This document shows positions 56,001 to 61,890 of a DNA stretch of 64,000 nt, piece after piece. Every line of letters starts with the position of its first letter. Position 1 is the first letter of the stretch. This stretch comes from Jejuia pallidilutea (lineage in GTDB: Bacteria; Bacteroidota; Bacteroidia; Flavobacteriales; Flavobacteriaceae). Under the pieces are notes generated by a model that did not search any database, was not told the DNA's origin, and was given only the letters and a program-made list of their open reading frames with translations. The position numbers and the translations under genes are program-made. Where the stretch lies: positions 434,001 to 498,000 of the forward strand of contig NZ_PVEO01000002.1 of assembly GCF_002973595.1 (NCBI RefSeq). The letters run 5' to 3'.

Positions 56001-56847
56001 AAACTTTACCAATATCCTTTATCCTAATTGAAGTATAATCTTCTGAAGTGACTACTGCATTTTCGATGTCTGAAATGGATTTCACATAACCCAAACCACG
56101 CACTAAATATTCGGCTTGGTTAATTTCCAAAGTCTGTGCACCAATATCCTTATTACTTTCCTTAACTGCTTTTACAACGTGATGTAATCCAATATTATAC
56201 TGACGCATTAGTTCTGGATTTACGTCCACTTGGTATTCCTGAACATAGCCACCAATAGAAGCGACTTCCGAAACACCACTTGCAGAGGACAACGCATACT
56301 TTACATAGTAATCCTGAATACTGCGTAACTCTTGCAAATCCCAACCACCAGTTACATTTCCGTTTTCGTCACGACCTTCTAAAGTGTACCAAAATATTTG
56401 TCCTAATCCTGTTGCATCTGGACCCAAAGCAGGATTAACACCTTCGGGCAATAAACCACTTGGTAAGGAATTAAGTTTTTCGAGAATACGACTTCTGCTC
56501 CAGTAAAATTCTATATCCTCTTCAAAAATGATATAGATGCTTGAAAACCCAAACATAGAGGAACTACGAATGGTTTTCACTCCAGGAATACCCAATAATG
56601 ATGTGGTTAATGGATAGGTTATTTGGTCTTCTATATCTTGTGGGGAACGACCATCCCACTTGGTAAATACGATTTGTTGATTTTCACCTATATCGGGAAT
56701 AGCATCTACTGCTACAGGGGTACTTGGCAAAAATCCTGTATCCCAATTAAAAGGTGCATTAACAGTTCCCCATCCAATAAAAAGGACAAGTAGTAAAACT
56801 GCAACGAGTTTGTTTTCTATTAAAAATTTGATGCTTTTATTTAGCAT
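53095..56847 (-). CDS. cusA: Cu/Ag efflux RND pump
   Basis: 1250 residues from the ATG at 56847; an in-frame ATG at 56865 adds six residues. The heavy-metal RND signatures are clear (KWDGRSPQDIEDQITYPLT near the N terminus, GTMVDVGVILSEN in helix 4, GIATDDGVVMATYL in helix 10). Met residues in APLSMYENI and LVMLQTGMRAP align with the copper-binding Met573 and Met623 of E. coli CusA, supporting Cu/Ag. It is about 200 residues longer than E. coli CusA, with an added hydrophobic stretch after the first RND half (about 545-660) and two repeat-derived insertions. It starts after a hairpin and overlaps cusC by four bases. Confidence 0.93.
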   Translation of the reverse strand: MLNKSIKFLIENKLVAVLLLVLFIGWGTVNAPFNWDTGFLPSTPVAVDAIPDIGENQQIVFTKWDGRSPQDIEDQITYPLTTSLLGIPGVKTIRSSSMFGFSSIYIIFEEDIEFYWSRSRILEKLNSLPSGLLPEGVNPALGPDATGLGQIFWYTLEGRDENGNVTGGWDLQELRSIQDYYVKYALSSASGVSEVASIGGYVQEYQVDVNPELMRQYNIGLHHVVKAVKESNKDIGAQTLEINQAEYLVRGLGYVKSISDIENAVVTSEDYTSIRIKDIGKVSLGPATRRGLLDKEGAEVVGAVVVARYGANPMEVINNVKEKINELSAGLPSKVLADGRTSQVTIVPFYDRTELIQETLGTLNEALTLEILITILVIIIMVFNLRASILISGLLPVAVLMVFIAMKLFGVDANIVALSGIAIAIGTMVDVGVILSENIIRHLDENENVIPTEQGTSDEESHKKLPINTVVYNATAEVSGAIVTAVMTTIISFIPVFTMIGAEGKLFRPLAFTKTFALTASIIVALFLIPPFAAFLFRKKSIKTHFKYALNGVLIVLGIIAIIYGYWLGLILIAFGITALLSTQNKITEKQSNLINIIICTTAIVFLLAEYWRPLGVDKSIFWNLIFVGVICFGLLGVFSLFIRYYTRILRWCLDNKLLFLSIPTAIVIAGFFIMKNTGKEFMPSLNEGSFLLMPTSMPHSGVEENKRVLQQLDMAVASIPEIETVVGKAGRTESALDPAPLSMYENIIQYKPEYMLNENGVRQRYKVNNDGLFELKDGRFIANPNNTENVTLSTVERSQLIPDNNGEFYRNWRPEIQSPDDIWNEIVKVTKLPGVTSAPKLQPIETRLVMLQTGMRAPMGIKVKGQDLKQIEAFGVQLENIIKEAEGVKKEAVFADRIVGKPYLLIDIDREKIARYGISIQDVQDVLKVAVGGMVLTQTVEGRERYGVRVRYPRELRANPTDLQQIYVPVEKGSPVPLSELATISYEQGPQIIKSEDTFLVGYVLFDKLDGFAEVNVVESAQALIQQKIDSGELVVPKGINYQFTGTYENQLRAEKTLSVVVPLALAIIFLILYFQFRSVGTSLMVFTGIAVAFAGGFIMIWLYGQGWFLNFNFFGENLRDLFQIHPINLSVAVWVGFIALFGIATDDGVVMATYLTQTFGRNTPDNKKEVRASVVEAGEKRIRPCLMTTATTILALLPVLTSTGRGSDIMIPMAIPSFGGMLIALITLFVVPVLYSWKAEVQLKRTSK
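54441..54478 (-). repeat. Dispersed-repeat-like insertion inside cusA (1)
   Basis: On the minus strand the segment starts GTCACCTTGAGCACAGTCGA and continues AAGGTCTCA. This pattern matches short palindromic repeats seen in intergenic DNA of Bacteroidetes. It is read in frame, adding VTLSTVERSQL near residues 790-802 of the pump. Confidence 0.55.
55462..55503 (-). repeat. Dispersed-repeat-like insertion inside cusA (2)
   Basis: On the minus strand the segment contains GTCATTCCGACAGAGC and GAGGAATCTCATAAA, the ends of a second common Bacteroidetes dispersed repeat type. It is read in frame, adding a hydrophilic VIPTEQGTSDEESHK stretch near residues 448-462. Confidence 0.55.
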
Positions 56848-56903
56848 ATGATTGATTTTAAACAATTAGACAATAGTGTTGTAAAAACACCGAATACAGT
56901 AAA

Positions 56904-56934
56904 TTATCCTTACGACATTGCAGTCATAGGATAA
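56904..56934 (-). other. Stem-loop before cusA
   Basis: TTATCCT (56904-56910) pairs with AGGATAA (56928-56934), with further near-matching bases TACGAC / AGTCAT inside. It lies in the 107-base gap between the HYC_CC_PP gene and cusA. There is no long T run. It could attenuate transcription or mark the 3' end of the small gene. Confidence 0.4.
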
Positions 56935-56954
56935 AAGAGTCTATTGTTTAAAAA

Positions 56955-57368
56955 TCAAATTAAGTATGTCTCGTCAATCTTGTAGAGTTGCCTTATGACG
57001 AGTGGTGGTTTGTATTCTTCGTAGGTAGATACATTACTGTCTAAACCTTCAAAAAGGTTAATGTAAGTATAAACAAATGAAGCGATGAATACTTGTTGCT
57101 CAAACGTGATTTTGTCAACTTGCAATTGTAATTCGTCTTGACCTTCAATTGCTAATTGTTTATCATCACAACAATTTTTCTTGGTAATAGAACATTCTTC
57201 GGTTGAAGGCTTTTCCATTTCCATTCCGCAACCTTTGGCTTTTTGAAAGATAGCAGATTCTACTAAAGTATCTCCACAATAATGCATATTCACAGTAAAT
57301 GACATTGTAGAGAATAACACTACAAAAGTCATTGCTAAAGACATTATTTTATGGAAAATCTGCTTCAT
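56955..57368 (-). CDS. HYC_CC_PP family small secreted protein
   Basis: 137 residues from the ATG at 57368, which starts a normal signal peptide; an ATG at 57398 adds ten residues. The family motifs are present in order: MHYCGD (about 30), KNCCDD (about 68) and EYKPPLV (near the C terminus). Cys, Met and His residues of the first half could bind a metal. A CGAAGTTA at 57377-57384 (TAACTTCG on the minus strand) is close to a promoter -7 box and would give an almost leaderless transcript. It leads the copper operon. Molecular role unknown. Confidence 0.82.
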   Translation of the reverse strand: MKQIFHKIMSLAMTFVVLFSTMSFTVNMHYCGDTLVESAIFQKAKGCGMEMEKPSTEECSITKKNCCDDKQLAIEGQDELQLQVDKITFEQQVFIASFVYTYINLFEGLDSNVSTYEEYKPPLVIRQLYKIDETYLI

Positions 57369-57439
57369 ATTGATTGCGAAGTTACGAAATTTTAACAACT
57401 ATTGATTTTGTTTAACAGAAGTTTAATTGATTAATCTGC

Positions 57440-59389
57440 TTAATCCCATTTCATTTTCTGCAATCGAACTGCATTTAAAATTGCTAATAATGCTACTCCT
57501 ACATCTGCAAAAACAGCTTCCCACATTGTGGCTAAACCACCTGCTCCTAATATCAAGACAATAACTTTAACTCCAAACGCTAAAATGATATTCTGCCAAA
57601 CTACTTTGCGTGTAGAACGACTAATTTTAATGGCTCTCACTACTTTTGATGGTTGGTCTGTTTGAATAATGACATCTGCTGTTTCAATAGCTACATCACT
57701 ACCTAAACCACCCATCGCAATACCAACATTACTTGCTGCTAAAACAGGTGCATCGTTAATACCATCACCTATAAAAGCTACTTTATTTTCAGGATTCTTC
57801 TTTAAAGATTCAACTTCGTTTAATTTATCTTCTGGTAGTAAACCACCTTTAGCATTTTCAATATTTAACTCTTTAGCGACTTGTTGAGTTATAGAATCTT
57901 TATCACCAGAAAGCATCATAATATTTTTAATGCCTACTTTATGTAAATCTGTAATTGTTTCTTTTGCATCCTCTTTTAATTCATCTGCTATGACTACATA
58001 ACCTGCAAATTGATTATCGATTGCAACTAATACTATCGATTCTACAATAGATTCCGTTTCAGTTGGAACATTTATATTATTCGCAGTCATTAAGGCTTTG
58101 TTACCTACTAAAACAGTTTTACCGTTTACCATACCTTTTAATCCTTTACCTGCAACTTCAGAAACTTCTTTTGCTTCATAGCTATTTTCAGTTCCTTTAT
58201 ATATCATTATAGCTTTAGCAATGGGATGCGTGGACTGTTCTTCCATCGCCATTAAATATTGCATAAATTCGGTTTCTTTCCAATCAATTGCTTTTACTTC
58301 TTTGATTTTAAAAACACCTTTAGTTACGGTTCCTGTTTTGTCCATTACCAAAGTATTTATCTTGGTCATTGCATCTAAAAATGAAGCACCTTTAAATAAT
58401 ATTCCATTTTTTGAAGCTGCTCCCAATCCACCGAAATATCCTAATGGAATTGAAATCACTAACGCACAAGGACAAGATATTACCAAGAATATTAATGCTC
58501 TGTATAACCAATCTCTAAATATATAATCATCTACAAAAAAGTAAGGTATAAAAGTAACACCAATAGCCAAGAACACTACAATTGGTGTGTAGATACGAGC
58601 AAACTGTCTAATGAATAATTCTGTTTTAGACTTACGAGCTGTAGCATTTTGAACCAAGTCTAATATTCTCGCAATAGAACTATCTTCAAACTTGTTGGTT
58701 ACCTCAACTTCAATAACACTTTCTAAATTGATACTACCTGCGTAAACCTTTGCTTCTTTCTGAATGGAATCTGGTTTGCTTTCGCCTGTTAACGCTGCGG
58801 TGTTTAGAGATGCTTTTTCGGATAATAAAATCCCATCTAACGGTATTTTCTCACCTACTCGAATTTGTATTTTTTCACCAATATTTACAGCTTCTGGCGA
58901 CACACTAACATAATCACCATCACGAAATACATTGGCTTCTTTAGGTCTAACATCTAATAATGCTTTTATATTTCCTTTTGCACGATTTACAGCAGCACTT
59001 TGAAATAATTCGCCTACTGCATAAAATAGCATTACTGCAACACCTTCGGGATATTCACCAATAACAAATGCACCAATGGTTGCTATAGACATTAAAAAGA
59101 ACTCTGTAAAAACATCACCTTTTTTAATACTATTCCAACCCTCTTTCACAACAGGAAGGCCTACAGGTAAATATGCAATACCATACCAAGCAATACGAAT
59201 CCAATCCTTAAAGAAGGAAACATCAAAATAATCTAAACCTATACCAATGATAAGCATTGTAAAACTTATGATTGCAGGTACATAGGTTTTGAATGCACTA
59301 CCATTACCGTGATTATGACCATCATCGTGAGAATGTTGTGCTTCTGAATTTGGTTTTAAATCTCTTAAATTGACTTTCTTTTTTTTCAT
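57440..59389 (-). CDS. Zn/Cd-type P1B ATPase
   Basis: 649 residues. There is no HMA domain; instead the N terminus is short and His-rich (HSHDDGHNHGNG). The core has the metal site CPCALVISIPLG, phosphorylation site DKTGTVTKGVF, the HP motif in STHPIAKA and GDGINDAPVLAASN. The CPC-ALV form with these flanks is typical of ZntA/CadA-type zinc, cadmium or lead exporters. It is about 12 bases downstream of the GDCCVxC protein gene and is the last member of the second metal group. Confidence 0.92.
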   Translation of the reverse strand: MKKKKVNLRDLKPNSEAQHSHDDGHNHGNGSAFKTYVPAIISFTMLIIGIGLDYFDVSFFKDWIRIAWYGIAYLPVGLPVVKEGWNSIKKGDVFTEFFLMSIATIGAFVIGEYPEGVAVMLFYAVGELFQSAAVNRAKGNIKALLDVRPKEANVFRDGDYVSVSPEAVNIGEKIQIRVGEKIPLDGILLSEKASLNTAALTGESKPDSIQKEAKVYAGSINLESVIEVEVTNKFEDSSIARILDLVQNATARKSKTELFIRQFARIYTPIVVFLAIGVTFIPYFFVDDYIFRDWLYRALIFLVISCPCALVISIPLGYFGGLGAASKNGILFKGASFLDAMTKINTLVMDKTGTVTKGVFKIKEVKAIDWKETEFMQYLMAMEEQSTHPIAKAIMIYKGTENSYEAKEVSEVAGKGLKGMVNGKTVLVGNKALMTANNINVPTETESIVESIVLVAIDNQFAGYVVIADELKEDAKETITDLHKVGIKNIMMLSGDKDSITQQVAKELNIENAKGGLLPEDKLNEVESLKKNPENKVAFIGDGINDAPVLAASNVGIAMGGLGSDVAIETADVIIQTDQPSKVVRAIKISRSTRKVVWQNIILAFGVKVIVLILGAGGLATMWEAVFADVGVALLAILNAVRLQKMKWD

Positions 59390-59400
59390 TTAGTTTTGTT

Positions 59401-59610
59401 TTAGCAACAACTTTTGTTTTGTTGAATTGGTGGACAAGGAACTGTACCATAAGAACAATACACACAACAATCACCTTCGTTTGGTTTTAGAACCGTTTTA
59501 CAATGCTCACACTCGTAAAAGAATTGACAAGCGTTAGTTGGCATATCTTCCACTTTTTTATGACCGCAGTTAGGGCAAGTGATTTCCGATTTTAATATGG
59601 TTTGCATCAA
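59401..59610 (-). CDS. GDCCVxC-type cysteine-rich small protein
   Basis: 69 residues with ten Cys. Two zinc-ribbon-like pairs (CPNCGHKK and CEHCKTV) are followed by the family motif GDCCVYCSYGTVPCPP and a terminal CC. Homologues in other bacteria carry selenocysteine in this motif; here all positions are Cys. It overlaps the MerTP gene by four bases, so coexpression with mercury transport is likely. It may bind or buffer soft metals such as Hg or Cd; this is inference. Confidence 0.85.
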   Translation of the reverse strand: MMQTILKSEITCPNCGHKKVEDMPTNACQFFYECEHCKTVLKPNEGDCCVYCSYGTVPCPPIQQNKSCC

Positions 59611-60203
59611 TTTTCTTTTTTATCAGTTACTTTATAACCTGTAGCATTAATTGCTTTCTCAATCTCCAATTCATTGGTTTTAGTTTCGTCAAACTCAATG
59701 ATTGAGTTACCATTTTCGTATGATGTTTTTGAGTTTACAATTCCGTTAAGTTTATTTACTTCGTGGTTTACGTGAGCTTCACAACTGGCACAGGTCATAC
59801 CACTTATTTTATACTCTGTTGTTTTGATATTTGAGTTATTAACTATTATGATTTGTTTTTCGGTTTTTGGATATAACATACTTGAGTAGTATGGGAAAGC
59901 CAACATCACAATTGCAAATGCTGTTACCACTCCTAAAAAGGTTTTTGAATGCATAAATTTTGGTTTTTCATCCGTTTCACATTCGCCGCAGTCTATTTCT
60001 TTTTCTGGCTTGAATTTTTGATACCAAGCAAAGAGAAGAACTACTATTGTTAGCCCAATTAAGTAAGGTCTAAATGGTTCTATCCAAGAAAAAGTTGAAG
60101 CTACACCGCTTGTTCCTGCTATTAAAGCCAAAACAGGTGTTATACAACATAATGAAGCTGTAATTGCTGTAAGCAAACTTGTTATCGCTAATTTACTTTT
60201 CAT
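59607..60203 (-). CDS. merTP: Mercuric transport protein MerTP fusion
   Basis: 198 residues. The MerT part has membrane helices and the vicinal Cys pair SLCCITPVLALIAGTSG in helix 1 plus a second pair in CGECETDEKP. After a membrane segment (about 90-108) comes a MerP-like HMA domain (about 130-195) with GMTCASCEAHV. This fusion is common in Bacteroidetes. It would take up Hg(II) for reduction or handing over, but no MerA is in the window. It follows the Fur-family gene after 61 bases. Confidence 0.88.
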   Translation of the reverse strand: MKSKLAITSLLTAITASLCCITPVLALIAGTSGVASTFSWIEPFRPYLIGLTIVVLLFAWYQKFKPEKEIDCGECETDEKPKFMHSKTFLGVVTAFAIVMLAFPYYSSMLYPKTEKQIIIVNNSNIKTTEYKISGMTCASCEAHVNHEVNKLNGIVNSKTSYENGNSIIEFDETKTNELEIEKAINATGYKVTDKKEN

Positions 60204-60228
60204 AATTACTTAATTCTTTGATTACAAA

Positions 60229-60262
60229 AATGCAATTAAAAAGCGTGCAATGGAAGTGCATT
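60229..60262. promoter_or_regulatory. TGCA-rich inverted repeat before merTP
   Basis: AATGCA (60229-60234) and TGCATT (60257-60262) form an inverted repeat, with a further TGCA at 60246-60249 between them, in the short gap between the Fur-family gene and merTP. A CATTTTTG on the minus strand nearby is one base from the -7 consensus. This is a possible operator for the adjacent Fur-family regulator. Confidence 0.3.
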
Positions 60263-60264
60263 TA

Positions 60265-60678
60265 TTATCCACTACACTTATCACATATACCTTTTACAAC
60301 CAAGTTTACATTTTCTGAAACAAATCCATCAGGCACTTTAATTTGTGGAATTTTATGTTCTGTTAAGCAAATGGTTTCATTACAATTATTACAATGGAAA
60401 TGTAAGTGCAAATCGGTTTTTATATCACAATTACATCCCTTTTCGCATAAAGCATATTTTGTAATCCCTGTACCATCGTCAATTTGATGCACAATATCCT
60501 TTTCTTCAAAGGTTTTAATAGTTCTGTACAAGGTAGTTCTATCTGCTTTTTCAAAAGCATTTTCAATATCACTTAATGTTACCGCTATCTCTTTTTCTGC
60601 AAGAAACTTATAAATTAACATACGCATTGCTGTAACACGAATATTTTTTGACTCTAATACTTGTTCTATTGTTTCCAT
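60265..60678 (-). CDS. Fur-family metal-responsive regulator
   Basis: 137 residues. A winged helix (about 1-80, ITVTLSD-like helices and DRTTLYRTIKTFEEKDIVH) precedes a dimerisation domain with CNCDIKTDLHLHFHCNNC and the C-terminal CDKC pair. The clustered His and Cys give a structural zinc site and sensing ligands, as in Fur, Zur and PerR. It starts two bases after the adaptor gene stop and precedes MerTP. It probably controls this metal group; the metal is not deducible. Confidence 0.88.
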   Translation of the reverse strand: METIEQVLESKNIRVTAMRMLIYKFLAEKEIAVTLSDIENAFEKADRTTLYRTIKTFEEKDIVHQIDDGTGITKYALCEKGCNCDIKTDLHLHFHCNNCNETICLTEHKIPQIKVPDGFVSENVNLVVKGICDKCSG

Positions 60679-60680
60679 AA

Positions 60681-61886
60681 TTAATCGTGGTCTTCCGCTT
60701 CTCCTTTTTTCATTTCTGCCATAAGATAATAAGCATTGTTATAAGCGAATTTTGTGTTTTCATCTATTTCTTCAGTAAATTTAATTGCTACCCATTTGCC
60801 ATCTTTTTCTCCAACAATCACTTCAACAGGTTTAAAGCTCCAATCATCATTTTCTTTTTCTCCTGAAAATATATAATGTTTATCTCCTTCTTTAAAAATG
60901 GCACTTTCCGGTAATGCTTTAGTTTGGGTATTATTTACTTGAATTTTACCTTGAATATACATCCCAGGAATTAAATTACCTTTTTTGTTTTCTATTTCTG
61001 CGTGAACGTGAACTGCTTTCGGGCTGTCTTCAAACGTTTTACTCACGGAATAGATTTCTGCGGTAAGTTCTGTATCTGGTATAGATTGTACCGTAAAGTT
61101 TACTCTTTGACCCTTCTGTACTTTATGGACATCTTTTTCAAAGACCATAAAATCTGCGTGAGCGTGATGCGTATTTACTACCTCAAACAACTCTGTTTGT
61201 GGCTCTACATATTGTCCTGTTTTTACTTCAACTTTTTGTACGAAACCCTCTATTGGACTTCGCAATGCTATGCGCTGTGAAATTGTGCCATTACGAACAG
61301 AAGTTGTATTGACGTTCAATATTCTTAATTGTGCTTGCAGACCATTTACTATTGCTTTTGAAGCATCATATTCTGCTTCTGCCTTTTGAAAATTAGCACC
61401 AGAGCCAACGCCTGCTTCATACAGCTTTTGTTGACGTTCATAATTCTTTTTTAGAAAATTACTATTGCTATAAGCGTTTAAATAATCCGTTTGTAATTTT
61501 ATAATATTTGGGTGCGATAGATAAGCCACTACTTGACCTTTATTAACCTTATCACCTTCAATCACTTCAATTGAAACGACATTTGCACCAACAACAGTAG
61601 TAATAGCTGCTTCGTTTTGTGGTGGTACTTCTAACGTTCCGTTTGCTTCTACATAGCCGCTCATATTACGTAATGCCAACGTATCTATTTTCATTTTTAA
61701 AGCATCGAATTGCTGTTGTGATAGCATTACTTCTTCGCTTTCATTATGTTCTTCATTAACTTCTGTTTTTTCTTCCTCATCGTGGGAATGGCCATCATTC
61801 TCGTTATGATTTTCTTTATTTCCGCAAGCTGAAACAAAAATGGTTAACACCATTACGGTAAGAATTTTATATATTTTATTTTTCAT
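60681..61886 (-). CDS. RND efflux periplasmic adaptor (CzcB-like)
   Basis: 401-residue lipoprotein (signal ends FVSACGNK) with an acidic, His-rich linker (HNENDGHSHDEEE) and the membrane-fusion-protein core: lipoyl halves, a coiled-coil hairpin (about 130-190) and a beta-barrel. It links the adjacent RND pump to its fused TolC part. It lies four bases after the pump-TolC fusion gene. The linker suggests Zn/Co/Cd, and it lacks the copper ribbon of the other adaptor. Confidence 0.9.
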   Translation of the reverse strand: MKNKIYKILTVMVLTIFVSACGNKENHNENDGHSHDEEEKTEVNEEHNESEEVMLSQQQFDALKMKIDTLALRNMSGYVEANGTLEVPPQNEAAITTVVGANVVSIEVIEGDKVNKGQVVAYLSHPNIIKLQTDYLNAYSNSNFLKKNYERQQKLYEAGVGSGANFQKAEAEYDASKAIVNGLQAQLRILNVNTTSVRNGTISQRIALRSPIEGFVQKVEVKTGQYVEPQTELFEVVNTHHAHADFMVFEKDVHKVQKGQRVNFTVQSIPDTELTAEIYSVSKTFEDSPKAVHVHAEIENKKGNLIPGMYIQGKIQVNNTQTKALPESAIFKEGDKHYIFSGEKENDDWSFKPVEVIVGEKDGKWVAIKFTEEIDENTKFAYNNAYYLMAEMKKGEAEDHD

Positions 61887-61890
61887 TGTC

